From: Candidatus Enterenecus avicola | GTDB lineage: Bacteria; Bacillota; Clostridia; Oscillospirales; Oscillospiraceae | Reading direction: 5' to 3' | DNA length: 43,061 nt | NCBI GenBank assembly: GCA_018715985.1 | Contig: DVKO01000142.1 | Location: 1-43,061 of the forward strand | In this document: positions 17,492-27,593 of the stretch, in pieces | Layout: the number at the start of each line of letters is the position of its first letter | How positions within the stretch are numbered: position 1 is the first letter of the stretch | Translations under genes and position numbers: made by a program | Notes under the pieces: generated by a model | Told to the model about the DNA's origin: nothing | The model's input: only the letters and a program-made list of their open reading frames with translations | Database searches by the model: none

Positions 17492-18724
17492 ATGAAACGA
17501 ATGCTGCGTGTGACGGCAGGGGTGTTGGCTGTTTGCTGCCTGCCTCTGGGAGGATGCTCGGCGCCAACTGCACGGGATCGGATGGAAGGGGTAAAGCCGC
17601 AGCCGCTGACCCTGACCCAGACCACAGAGGACGAGTGGAGCCGTGTGGCGGACTTCGGGGTGAGGCTGCTGCAAACCACCGCGGAGGAGGAGAAAAATAC
17701 ACTCATCTCTCCCTTGTCAGTGCTGTGTGCCCTGGCTATGACCGCCAACGGGGCCAAAGGGGAGACGCTGGCGCAGATGGAGGACACCTTAGGGGCGCCG
17801 GTGGAGCGGCTCAACCAGGCGGTGCACACCCTCATGGGCCAGGAGGATGATGCCATGCGTCTGGCCAACTCCATCTGGCTGGCCCAGCGGGATGACCTTA
17901 CGGTCAATCAAGACTTTCTCCAGACCAACGCCAACTACTACGGGGCCGGCGTGTACCAGGCCCCCTTTGACCAGACCACGGTGAGGGAGATCAACCGCTG
18001 GGTGGAGGAGGAGACCCACGGCATGGTTGAGGAAATTCTGGACGAGATTCCTGCGGATACGGTGATGTACCTGGTCAATGCGCTGGCCTTTGAGGCGGAG
18101 TGGGAGAGCGTCTACACCCAGGCGGATGTGTGGGAGGGAAGTTTTACCACCCAAGCGGGGGAGAGCCAGTCGGTGGAGATGATGCACAGCCAGGAAGCGG
18201 GGTTCTTGCAGGACGATCTGGCCACGGGTTTTTTGAAGCCCTATGCCGGAGGCAAGTATGCCTTTGTCGCCCTTTTGCCCAATGAGGGGGTGACGGTGGA
18301 GGAGTATGTGGACACCCTCACCGGGGAGCATCTCCGAGCGTTGCTGGGAGATGCAAAAAACACCCCTGTGATGGCTGCTATACCGAAGTTTGAATCCGGC
18401 TCCGATGTGACGTTCACCCAGGCGCTGGAGGACATGGGAATGACCATGGCCTTTGACGGCACCCAGGCGGATTTGTCCGGGCTGGGGACCTATGCCGGGG
18501 GGAATTTGTTCGTCAATCAGGTGCTCCACAAGACCTATATTTCGGTGGCGGAGCAGGGGACCCGGGCCGGGGCAGCCACAGCGGTGGAGGTGAACGGAGA
18601 GTCCATGCTGGAGCCTGACAAGTTCATCGAGGTGACGCTGGACCGCCCCTTCGTCTATCTACTGGTGGATATGGAACACCAGATGCCCCTGTTTTTGGGG
18701 ACCATGCTCACCGTTCATTCATGA
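17492..18724 (+). CDS. lipoprotein serpin (serine protease inhibitor family)
   Basis: Lipobox LPLGGC; SPLSVLCALAMTANGAKGETLAQM; hinge EQGTRAGAAT; C-terminal DRPFVYLLVDMEHQMPLFLGTM. Confidence 0.92.
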   Translation: MKRMLRVTAGVLAVCCLPLGGCSAPTARDRMEGVKPQPLTLTQTTEDEWSRVADFGVRLLQTTAEEEKNTLISPLSVLCALAMTANGAKGETLAQMEDTLGAPVERLNQAVHTLMGQEDDAMRLANSIWLAQRDDLTVNQDFLQTNANYYGAGVYQAPFDQTTVREINRWVEEETHGMVEEILDEIPADTVMYLVNALAFEAEWESVYTQADVWEGSFTTQAGESQSVEMMHSQEAGFLQDDLATGFLKPYAGGKYAFVALLPNEGVTVEEYVDTLTGEHLRALLGDAKNTPVMAAIPKFESGSDVTFTQALEDMGMTMAFDGTQADLSGLGTYAGGNLFVNQVLHKTYISVAEQGTRAGAATAVEVNGESMLEPDKFIEVTLDRPFVYLLVDMEHQMPLFLGTMLTVHS

Positions 18725-18761
18725 CAGAAGAAAACCTGTGGGCTATCATCTGATCGAAACT

Positions 18762-18793
18762 GAGAGGCTGTCCCTGCAAAGGGACAGCCTCTC
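18762..18793. terminator. hairpin between convergent genes, probable bidirectional terminator
   Basis: GAGAGGCTGTCCC tgcaaa GGGACAGCCTCTC. Confidence 0.75.
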
Positions 18794-18858
18794 GGTTTCT
18801 ATGGAATTGTACCTCACATTATGAAGTGAAGCTGATGGGATGGCCTATGGCCTGCCCA

Positions 18859-21800
18859 TCACTGGTGCTTGGCCTCGTTCCGTCTTCTGTTGTACCACAG
18901 CCCGGCGGACAGGAGGACGCCGCAGCTGGCCAACACACCCAACCATAGGGCCAGGTGACTGCTGTCATTGGTCTGAGGGGACTGGGAATCCCCGCCGGTG
19001 GCAGGAGGCGCCTGGATGGTAAACTCCGTGGTGGCTGTGCCGGTCTGGGAGACGACGGACAGGGTGTGCTTACCCACAGACAGGGTCTCCAGATAGGCGG
19101 CATTCAGGGAGACGATGGTGCTCCCCTCCTTGACGGTGTAGTTGGAGGGGGCCAGGTCTTTGCCATCCACCTGGACCTTTCTAAAGTCATCATAGGCTGC
19201 GTTGGAGGTGAACGAGAGGGGGTCTCTGCTGCCCTGCTGCCAGGTTCCATTGGCGCCGGCGATGATCTCAGGCTGGAATGCGGGATCGAGACTGCCGCAC
19301 ACCGTGCATTTGCCGCCTTGATAATCGTGGGCCAGCTTGGCGATCACCTGACCCGTTTCCACCACTTCTCCGCACACGGTGCACACGATGTCACCGGTGT
19401 AGCCTTCCTGTGTGCAGGTGGCCGCCTTGGCGTTGGTGACCTCCGTCTGGCTGTGCCCCAGAGCAGGGAGGGTCACATCGGACAGTTGGAGCTCCGTGGT
19501 GGCAGTCTCATCCCCAAAATACTTTCCGCAGGTCTCGCAGGTCCAGTGCTCCTTGTTTCCTGCCTGTGTGCAGGTGGGAGCCTTGGCCTCGGTCTTGGTC
19601 AGTTTGTGGCTGGTGGCAGGAATCACCTTCCAGGTCTCCAGATTGGTGATCTCCTTGGTGCAGGCCGCATCTTCAAAGAACTTGTTGCAGGAACAGGTGT
19701 AGTAGTCCTTTTCTCCCTCGATATCACAGGTGGGTGGATATCCGGTGTGCAGCACGCCCACATGGGTGTGGGGGATGTCCTCCCAAAGGGCGTAGAAGGT
19801 GGTGTCGGCCTCCAACAACACGGAATCGCCGGGCGCATACACCGTGGTGCCGTCGGTGCTGGTGGCCCATGCCTGGAACTGCTTGCCCTGGGGTGGGGTA
19901 AAGTCGCAGGGGGGCAGGGTATAGCTGGCACCGAAGGCGGCAGTGTCATCCGGCATGGTTCCGCTGCCGCCGTTGGCATCGAAGTGCACGGGGTACTCAG
20001 TGAGCAGGGTAATCATGGCGGAATTGGTCGCCTCGTTGCCTGCTGCATCCGTGCTGCTGATGGCCTGGAATATGCCATCATTGTCTGGAGCCAAGGTGCT
20101 TGTCAGGGAGAAGCTGCCGTCTGCTGCCGCCGTGGTGGTAATGATGTCGGCATAGTCCCACTCATTTGCGGGCCCTGCCATGGTCACGGTGGCGCCTGGC
20201 TCGGTGACGCCGGTGATGGTATAGGTGCGGGTGCTGGGATCTGCATAGAACACTTCCTCGTCCAAGGTGAGGATAGGCGGGGTATCGTCCCGGGAGACCA
20301 GCACATAGCGGGTGGTGGTGTCGGTCACCCCGTCATGGGTGACACTGCCCGTCACAGACAGCATCAGAGTGCCATCCACGGTGGGAATGATATAGCCACC
20401 ACCGTATAGTCTTTCCTCCAACGCTGCGCCGGTGTCCATTCGGGTCGCGGTGAAGGTGGCATCCACGCCCTCCGGAGCCTCCACGGTCAAGCCACTGCCT
20501 GTGTCATGGAATGTGGCCTGATAGATACCATTTTCATCTGCCGTCAACGGCTCATAGTTGACCATAATGGTCATGTCCAGGGGAGCATACTCCGGCAGCA
20601 TCTTTGCTTCAGACTGCTTCTCTATGCCGTAGTATTTGGCTGTCTGCTCCCCTATGGTTTCGCTGCGGTAGGCGGTGACGCCCACCTTGTATTCCTGCCC
20701 TGCATCCAGGGTGATGGGGGTGCCGTCCTCGGTTGTGGCTCCCCCGGCGGTCATGGCCATGTCGATGGAGAAGGTACCGTTGTCCAGGTTCAAGCCGGCC
20801 ATTTTGGCCTCGCCAGAGAACTGAGACACGTCGTACTCATAGCCCAGTCCCGTGTCGGTGCCATCGGCGTGATAAATGGTGATACGGTAGCCGTCGGCAT
20901 CGTCAACCTGGCTCCAGGAGGCCTGCATGGTCTCGTTGCCGGTGGCGGTGAGGGTCACGGTCTGCACCTGGCCGGGCTGCATGGAGTTGGTGTAGGTCAT
21001 CCGGCTCTCCGAACTGGCGTTGCCGATGCCCAGCAGAGCCACTTCATCCGCCTCAACGGTGCCGTCGCCGTCAAAGTCCCCCGTCTCCTGGCGCATCAGG
21101 TAGGTTGTGACATAGTAGCTGCCGCTGGGAGCTGCGGTGCCGGTGGCGGGAACGGGAATGCTGAAGCTGGTGGTATCGTCCAGCACCTGCTCATCCACCA
21201 GATAGTCCGCGCCGTCTGGGTCGCTGGACAAATAGGTGCGCACCACATAGGTCACACCGGCCTCGGGGTTGGCAACGCTGCCGGTGACGGTGTTGCCGCT
21301 GAAGCGGACCGGGCCCAGTTCATCCGGCTCTACGTTGATGGCGGCAGCCTGCGCGGTAAAGGAGAGATCCGTGCTGTTGAGGGTGGTGACCTTATTGACG
21401 CTGGCCGCAAATAGGGATTGCCCAGAGGCGGCGTCCAGGGTGGTAATGGTGTAATCGCCGTTGAAGCCGGTTCCCTTCCCCAGATAGATCAGGGCAACAT
21501 GGTCGTTCCCGGTTCCGTCCGAGCGGGCAACCACGCCGCTGGAGACATTGGCTGTGTCGGCATTGGTGATATTCCCATCCGCATCGGTGGAAAGCCATAC
21601 CAAGTTTACCTGGCTGCCGTTGGGAGCGGTCACCCGGAGATGTTCCTTCAGCTGTGCTTCTGTAATCGAGGAGTCAAAGGCCAGCACCAGATAGGCGCTA
21701 TCCGTTTCATTGGTCACATTTACGTTGACGGTCTGGCTGGTGCTTGCCGATGCAGACAGCAACCGCGATGCAGGTGCGCTTCGTTGGGATGTGGTGCGAA

Positions 21801-24600
21801 GCCCTTGGATCTTGCCATCCCAGCTCCATGCGGGCAGAGATTTCCAAACCTTAAAGGTGAAGTCCCACCAGTCCCCCGTCGCTGCGCTCTTGGGCAGGAT
21901 CACCCAGACCCGGGCATTGCAGCCCAGCAGGGAGGCCTGGCCCATGGCGCCCAGATACAGCTTCATGTTGTTGAATGCGCCGCTAAAGCCGTTGCCAATG
22001 CTGCCGCTGACGGGAATGACCGTCTGGCCGCCCACCACGATGTCCACGCCTGCACCCAGCAAATTCATACCGCCGATGATGGCCCAATCATCGGGGAATT
22101 GAAGCTCTGCGTTGATGTGGCTGTTGCCGCTGGCCTGGACATAGAGCTGGGTATTCGCATTGTTTAAGCCGCCGAACAGGCCCACGGCCACACCAGCATC
22201 CAGTTTGAGCCAATTCTCGCTCACCGATGGCAGTCCGGCCTCCAGATTCGCTTTACCGGCGAATCTCATGCCGGAATATTCCGTGCCGTTATAGTTGACC
22301 CGCTGGCCCCCAATGTACAGCCCCAACCCGGCTTCCTCAATGATGCGCAGACTTTCCATGCCTGCAATTTTGATGTCGGAGGCGGTAAACTCAAAGGCGC
22401 CGGGGCCAATCACCGTATCGGTGGTACCGGTGAACAGCTGCACGTATTTGCCCTTGACGGTACCCCGCATGGTGATGGGAGGAATGGCATAGTAATCGCC
22501 GTTGATGGTATCCGCCAGATTGTAGAATCCCAGGCCGCCGCCGGTGATCTGTGCCACGGGGATGGTGGGCACCACGGTCAGCACCGGCAATGCGCTGCCG
22601 CCCACATAGAGATACAGGTCGTCGGGGATGAGAGCGCCATTGGACTTCAAACGCTTGAGTTCCAGTTCTGCCTTGGCCTTCACCAGGGAGAACAGGTCCA
22701 GACTGACATCAAATCCGTAGCTTTCTTGCCCGGCAAAGGTGTTGATGGAGCCTTCCACCTCTGCCAAATCCAGCCCAATCAGCTTGGCGGTGTCAAAGCT
22801 GCCGGTGGCCCGCACACCGTTTACGGTGAAGCTGCCGTTTTTCAGCCCATAGCCCAGCTCCTCCATGTCAAAGGTGGCGCCGTCAAAGAGGGTGGAAATG
22901 CTCATCTCCCCGGTGAAACGGAGGTTGCCGTCTTTGTCTGCATAGCCCATCGCCACCTGGGTGGTGGCATGGGGGATGTCCAGGGAAAAGATCGCGCTGT
23001 TTTTCTCCGGCTCAAAGCCCATGGTCAGCCCGTCGGCGTCAAAGCCCAAGGTCAGTCCACCGCCGTTTTTGGGGGCATAGAACTTGAAGGTGGGAGCGCT
23101 GAGGCTCAGTCCGCTGTGGGTGATCTTGCCGTCGGATGTGATGGAGAAGGAGCCGCCGTCGCCCCAGGTGGCTGTCACGGTGGGAGACAGCGCCGCCGCT
23201 CTGTCGGTAAATTCATAGGTATAGATTGTGTTCCCTCCGGTGTATCCCGTCCACCACGAAAATAGGCCTGCAAAGGGATTGTCTGCTACCTTAGTGGTGG
23301 TTTTATAGTTGCCCCGGAGTGTGGCAACGTGGGTATAGTTGGGGTACAAGGCTTTGACTGCGGACAACCCCTGATCGCTGTCATAGGGTTGAACCGTCAG
23401 TACGCCGGTACTGGAACGTAGTATGGCCAGCTTGTCGGCGTTGAGCTCCACTTCCACCTTATCCGGCTGGGTGGGGGCCTCTGCGTCACCCTTGGCGTAG
23501 AGATCCCGGAATCCCCAGAGGGAGCACACGGTTTGAACGTGCTGGAAATCCACATTCCAAAGTCGTTCGCCGGGGGAGTAGGTGGTCACGGTTCTCCCAT
23601 CACTGGAAACATAGTCCGGCAGAAACCAGTGATGCCCCTCTACACCGTGGCTGTTGGCTGCGTCTAGAGCGTCTTTGTTAAAGGAAGAAAGCCCCACAAA
23701 GGGATTTGCTGCCAGATAGTTATTCGTGTAGACCTCTGTGTAATAGGTAGCTATCGCCTTTGTCCTCGTCCAAGTTACTCCTTCCACAGGAACCTCGTAC
23801 TCAACCCAGTTGTATGTTTGGGAATATCCCAGTCCAGCCGTAATATTCTGTGGGTAAAAATTCGTCTGCTGGTGAGTCAGCCAAGGATCATCCCCCCACA
23901 TTTCCTCCGCTACACTCAGCATCAGAGGGGCTGTTGCCGACACATTTCGGTGTCCCATAGAGGCCAGGGGATACTCCTTGACGTGATGGGGGTAGCCCAC
24001 ATCCTGAACAGAAGTATCGGTACTGGTCATGCGGAAGGAAGTGTAAGAGACCACTGACCAGTGATTTCCCGCTTCACTCAGGTCTTTGTAAATGGCCGGT
24101 TGGATGTCAGAAGTCCCGGTGTCTGTGCCTTTGTTCACTCGGTCCAGCCAGAAGTTCATGACGGCGTCCAAGCGAGAATCGGTGAAGGTAAGGGACACAT
24201 AGAGCATTTTTCTGTTTTCATCCTCCAGGTTCTCCACTTGGCCGGAAATGCTCTTGATTTGCAGCTGCCCGGCGTTTTGGAAGCCTTCTTGATTGCCCAG
24301 ATAGAACCGGTTGGTCTCTGCCGGGAAGCGGAAAATGTCGTTGTTGCTGTTTAGCTGTGCCGTTGGTACGGTGTAACTGCGCAGCACAGAGCCGCTGCCG
24401 GTGGTCTGCACGGCAAAGGTGATATAGTCGTTTTGCAGTACCAGATACTGCACACCGCCGTAGGTAATCCGGCTGGTTGTGACTGCGGCACTTTCTTCTT
24501 CCGTGGTACGTATCGCCCCCACATAGGCCAGCGCCTGCGAGGGCAGAAGTCCAATGAGAAGCACAAATACACACAGCAAACTAAAAATCCTTTTTTTCAT
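18859..24600 (-). CDS. large cell-wall-anchored surface protein with Listeria-Bacteroides-like repeat and Cys-rich repeats
   Basis: Signal peptide MKKRIFSLLCVFVLLIGLLPSQALA; repeat VHFDANGGSGTMPDD...FYALWE; repeats with CTQAGNKEHWTCETCGKYF / CTQEGYTGDIVCTVCGE; C-terminus SPQTNDSS + TM + RRRNEAKHQ. RBS GGAGGGAG on the minus strand. Confidence 0.9.
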   Translation of the reverse strand: MKKRIFSLLCVFVLLIGLLPSQALAYVGAIRTTEEESAAVTTSRITYGGVQYLVLQNDYITFAVQTTGSGSVLRSYTVPTAQLNSNNDIFRFPAETNRFYLGNQEGFQNAGQLQIKSISGQVENLEDENRKMLYVSLTFTDSRLDAVMNFWLDRVNKGTDTGTSDIQPAIYKDLSEAGNHWSVVSYTSFRMTSTDTSVQDVGYPHHVKEYPLASMGHRNVSATAPLMLSVAEEMWGDDPWLTHQQTNFYPQNITAGLGYSQTYNWVEYEVPVEGVTWTRTKAIATYYTEVYTNNYLAANPFVGLSSFNKDALDAANSHGVEGHHWFLPDYVSSDGRTVTTYSPGERLWNVDFQHVQTVCSLWGFRDLYAKGDAEAPTQPDKVEVELNADKLAILRSSTGVLTVQPYDSDQGLSAVKALYPNYTHVATLRGNYKTTTKVADNPFAGLFSWWTGYTGGNTIYTYEFTDRAAALSPTVTATWGDGGSFSITSDGKITHSGLSLSAPTFKFYAPKNGGGLTLGFDADGLTMGFEPEKNSAIFSLDIPHATTQVAMGYADKDGNLRFTGEMSISTLFDGATFDMEELGYGLKNGSFTVNGVRATGSFDTAKLIGLDLAEVEGSINTFAGQESYGFDVSLDLFSLVKAKAELELKRLKSNGALIPDDLYLYVGGSALPVLTVVPTIPVAQITGGGLGFYNLADTINGDYYAIPPITMRGTVKGKYVQLFTGTTDTVIGPGAFEFTASDIKIAGMESLRIIEEAGLGLYIGGQRVNYNGTEYSGMRFAGKANLEAGLPSVSENWLKLDAGVAVGLFGGLNNANTQLYVQASGNSHINAELQFPDDWAIIGGMNLLGAGVDIVVGGQTVIPVSGSIGNGFSGAFNNMKLYLGAMGQASLLGCNARVWVILPKSAATGDWWDFTFKVWKSLPAWSWDGKIQGLRTTSQRSAPASRLLSASASTSQTVNVNVTNETDSAYLVLAFDSSITEAQLKEHLRVTAPNGSQVNLVWLSTDADGNITNADTANVSSGVVARSDGTGNDHVALIYLGKGTGFNGDYTITTLDAASGQSLFAASVNKVTTLNSTDLSFTAQAAAINVEPDELGPVRFSGNTVTGSVANPEAGVTYVVRTYLSSDPDGADYLVDEQVLDDTTSFSIPVPATGTAAPSGSYYVTTYLMRQETGDFDGDGTVEADEVALLGIGNASSESRMTYTNSMQPGQVQTVTLTATGNETMQASWSQVDDADGYRITIYHADGTDTGLGYEYDVSQFSGEAKMAGLNLDNGTFSIDMAMTAGGATTEDGTPITLDAGQEYKVGVTAYRSETIGEQTAKYYGIEKQSEAKMLPEYAPLDMTIMVNYEPLTADENGIYQATFHDTGSGLTVEAPEGVDATFTATRMDTGAALEERLYGGGYIIPTVDGTLMLSVTGSVTHDGVTDTTTRYVLVSRDDTPPILTLDEEVFYADPSTRTYTITGVTEPGATVTMAGPANEWDYADIITTTAAADGSFSLTSTLAPDNDGIFQAISSTDAAGNEATNSAMITLLTEYPVHFDANGGSGTMPDDTAAFGASYTLPPCDFTPPQGKQFQAWATSTDGTTVYAPGDSVLLEADTTFYALWEDIPHTHVGVLHTGYPPTCDIEGEKDYYTCSCNKFFEDAACTKEITNLETWKVIPATSHKLTKTEAKAPTCTQAGNKEHWTCETCGKYFGDETATTELQLSDVTLPALGHSQTEVTNAKAATCTQEGYTGDIVCTVCGEVVETGQVIAKLAHDYQGGKCTVCGSLDPAFQPEIIAGANGTWQQGSRDPLSFTSNAAYDDFRKVQVDGKDLAPSNYTVKEGSTIVSLNAAYLETLSVGKHTLSVVSQTGTATTEFTIQAPPATGGDSQSPQTNDSSHLALWLGVLASCGVLLSAGLWYNRRRNEAKHQ

Positions 24601-24712
24601 ACGGCTCCCTCCTTACTTGACGGTTCAGACTTGCGCGGCTGGACCTAAAAGATTTTTTCCTGGGAAACTGCTTGCCGGAAAGACGCATTTTAGCCCAGAA
24701 TAACGTGCCTTT

Positions 24713-24741
24713 ATTATATCAAATATAAAGATTGGTGCCTA
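24713..24741 (-). promoter_or_regulatory. candidate sigma-A promoter of the surface-protein gene
   Basis: Minus-strand TATAAT (24713-24718) and TAGGCA (24736-24741), 17-bp spacer. Confidence 0.5.
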
Positions 24742-25027
24742 TCACCCGTTTTACCCCCAAAAATGGGTGATACCCGGGAGGGTAGTCCCGGGTATCATCT
24801 CTGGTGAGCATATCCTGTTTTTACTTTTTCTCATTCTCAATCCTTTATTTGTGCAGGGAGAAAAATGTTTGATTGCCCCAGAATTACCGATTTAACCCAG
24901 ATTTGTGCGGTTCACAGTTCCTGGAACGTTTTGTTAGGATCAGCTTTCTCACTGGGTCGTGTTCCTGGGTGGGAGTGTAAACTCTACGCCATGTGGAAGA
25001 GAAGTGGATGCTGGACCATAGAATGAC

Positions 25028-25065
25028 GCAGGACGGAAGAGAGGCGAGCCTCCCTTCCGTCCTGC
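25028..25065 (-). terminator. long hairpin downstream of the patatin gene, probable terminator
   Basis: GCAGGACGGAAGAGAGGC (25028-25045) / GCCTCCCTTCCGTCCTGC (25048-25065), 18-bp stem with one mismatch. Confidence 0.65.
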
Positions 25066-25164
25066 TTATGTATGGAAATGGATTGGTTCCAATCAATCCG
25101 CAATTTTGTGATGATCTGTGGAAAACGTGCTCATCGGATCGCTTTCATGGCAGAGCATTCACGC

Positions 25165-26034
25165 TCATGAGGTCTCAGAAGGTTGGGCCGTTGGGGCGGC
25201 GAGAAAATGGGCAATTTTCTCCCCATCTCCATACCCTTTTTCATAGAGGCGTTGGAGAGAATCCTTGCTCTTCTTCAGCGTGCTCACTCCACAGGTATCA
25301 TCGGGGGAGAGAATCAGCGCCTTCCCCTGCCGGGCATATTCCTGGGCCAAAGCTACGCTCTCATTATACCGCTGGGCCCTCTGGCACAGCTTTGCCGCAG
25401 CGGCTGGGTATGTTTTGCGGATGTGGGCGGCCAGTTTCTCGTCTTTTTCCGAAGTGCGCAGTTGGTGTTCCGGTTTGGTCAGGATCAAGACCACCTGGCC
25501 ACAGCCCAGCTCAAACGCCTTTTGGATGGGCACAGGGTCGCCCAAGGCCCCATCGTAGTAGGGAATCCCGGAGATCTCATAGGGGCGACACACAAAGGGA
25601 ATGGCACAGGAGGCTTTGCAGACGTTGTAATCGTCCTGCCGGATGTCACCTTTGTCGAAGTATTTCACCTGCCCGGTACGGGCGTCGGTGGCCACCACAT
25701 AAAACTCCATGGGGTTGTCCCGCAGGGCAGGGTAGTCCAGGGGATTTTCTCCATGGGAGCAGGAGAGGGTCCCGTAGACGTAATCCAGATCGATAAAGGA
25801 TTTTTTCCATATAAAATTGCGGAGACTCATGTATTTTTTGCGGAATGCGTATTCCGTGTAGAATTGATGATTTCGTCCCCGCTGTCTGGCTGCGTAGGAA
25901 GCCAGGTTGGCGCTGCCTGCGGACACCCCGATGCCCAGGTCAAAGGAAATGTGATGGTCCATACAATAATCCAGTACACCCACGGCGTAGATGCCTCTCA
26001 GGCCACCGCCCACATCCACTACACCTGTTTTCAT
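25165..26034 (-). CDS. patatin-like phospholipase family protein
   Basis: GGGLRGIYAVGVLD, GVSAGSAN (GxSxG), YYDGALGDPVPIQKAFE (D-G-G/A motif). Confidence 0.92.
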   Translation of the reverse strand: MKTGVVDVGGGLRGIYAVGVLDYCMDHHISFDLGIGVSAGSANLASYAARQRGRNHQFYTEYAFRKKYMSLRNFIWKKSFIDLDYVYGTLSCSHGENPLDYPALRDNPMEFYVVATDARTGQVKYFDKGDIRQDDYNVCKASCAIPFVCRPYEISGIPYYDGALGDPVPIQKAFELGCGQVVLILTKPEHQLRTSEKDEKLAAHIRKTYPAAAAKLCQRAQRYNESVALAQEYARQGKALILSPDDTCGVSTLKKSKDSLQRLYEKGYGDGEKIAHFLAAPTAQPSETS

Positions 26035-26060
26035 CGTATCAGCTCACCTTCTGGTCTATA

Positions 26061-26474
26061 TTATAAAAACAGTTCGCATTCCTTGCGGCTGGGGCAAACC
26101 TTCTTCAGCGCCACACCCACGGCGGCCAGCATCAGGGGATTCACCTTGCGGGCGTCGTGGGGGCAGAGGGAGACGCAGCGCATACAGGAGATGCAGGCCT
26201 TGTCGTCCACCTTTTTGGGATTGGCCTGGTCAATGGCCTGGACGTTCTGCCCCACCTGCACGACAACACCGGAACATTCGTTGCCTAAGGTCAGTGGCAT
26301 GGGATAGTCCTGAATGAGCTTGACGCTGCCGGTGAGGATCAGCAGCTCCAGGGGGTTGACCGCTGCTGCCTTTACCTGTATGAGAACTTCAAACTCGGAA
26401 ATGCTAGGCTGAGGAACGTCACACAACTGGGTGTGGATGGTTTTGGAATAACGGTTGATTTGAATGGCTTTCAT
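26061..26474 (-). pseudogene. chimeric remnant: N-terminus of zinc-type alcohol dehydrogenase (MDR) fused in frame to the C-terminal 4Fe-4S end of an EFR1-like ferredoxin protein
   Basis: MKAIQINRY...EVLIQVKAAAVNPLELLILTG...LTLGNECSGVVVQVGQNV then DDKACISCMRCVSLCPHDARKVNP...SRKECELFL. Confidence 0.7.
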
Positions 26475-26529
26475 ATAAGACCCCTTTCTTGCCATTGTAA
26501 TACTTGACATTAGAATACCATGGGTCAAA

Positions 26530-27593
26530 GTGGAACTGTGTGTCCACCGCGGCAGCTCCACCACCGGACTGCGCATCCGCCCTTTCTATCTGCAGGTTTT
26601 GAGTGATCCATCCGTGTAGGAGGGAGCCGCCGCCTATGTGCGGGATTTGCAGATGACCAAAGAGTTTTATGCCACCCTGGCTGAGGGAGGCAAGGCAGAG
26701 ACAGGACAGACGCAGGACCTGCAAGTCCTGGCCCTGACCAATCCGGAGCTGGAGCCTGCTCTGGACGAGGCCATGGGGGCGCCGGTGCTGTGGTTGACCC
26801 AAAATATATTTTATGCTTCCGTGGAGCCTGTGTGCGTGGTGTTCAAAACCATGTATCAGCAGATGGCAGAGGCCGACCAGTCGGAGCTGACGCTGCGCTT
26901 GCAGGACCCGCTGTCCCCAGAGGCAGGAGCGGTGGAGGTGAAGCTGACCGAGGCAGGGCTTCATGGGGGAGACACGTCCACGGTGTACCTGCCCTGGGGG
27001 TATGCGCAGCGGTTGATGGAGGAACGCTTCCAATCCATCAGCTGCGATTCCCTGCAATTTTATGTCAAGGACAACCGACAGCTTCAGGCCCTCCATGACT
27101 GGGTTCAGCGCTTGTTCCAGCCGGTGGACATTCAGGGTGGAGACACCCTCTATTCCTATGCACTGACCATCTATGACCAAACATACTGGAGTACCTTGGC
27201 CACCCTCCAGCAGAACATCCGCCGGAGCCGGTACACCATCCCCATTTTGTTGGTGCTGGTGATCCTGGCAGGAGCCCTGATCAGCTTTCTGGCGGTGCGC
27301 AGTGCCCGGCGCAGTGGCGCCGATACCCTACCCACCTCTCCGGCGGGGAGCAGCAGCGAGTGGCCATCGCCCGGACGCTGGCCATCCGATGTGAGATCAT
27401 TCTGGCCGATGAGCCGACCGGGAACCTGGACGAGGAGAATACCAGGAGCATCACGGACCTGCTGCTGCGCTTGGCACATGAGGAGAGACGGTGCGTCATT
27501 GTGGTGACCCATGATTTGTCCATTGCGGCCCGGGCGGATGCGGTGCTGGAGCTGCGGGATGGGCGGCTGCTGCCCACTTCGGAGCAGAGCTGA
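26530..27593 (+). pseudogene. ABC transporter remnant: permease (FtsX/MacB-like) fragment deletion-fused to the C-terminal half of an ABC ATPase in another frame
   Basis: Permease frame contains a TAG at 26617-26619 (...RPFYLQVLSDPSV*EGAAAYVRDLQ); runs to TM ...[25 protein letters not shown]; then in a different frame [40 protein letters not shown]...CVIVVTHD. Confidence 0.85.

Noticed and set aside
19290-19760. Cys-pair repeats in the surface protein considered as a nucleic-acid-binding zinc finger
   Set aside because: They occur in an exported wall protein next to a Listeria-Bacteroides-like repeat; more likely an extracellular repeat module of unknown ligand.
18955-20409. 484-aa and other plus-strand ORFs inside the minus-strand surface protein
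   Set aside because: Gly/Ala-rich translations typical of antisense frames; the minus-strand protein is convincing end to end.
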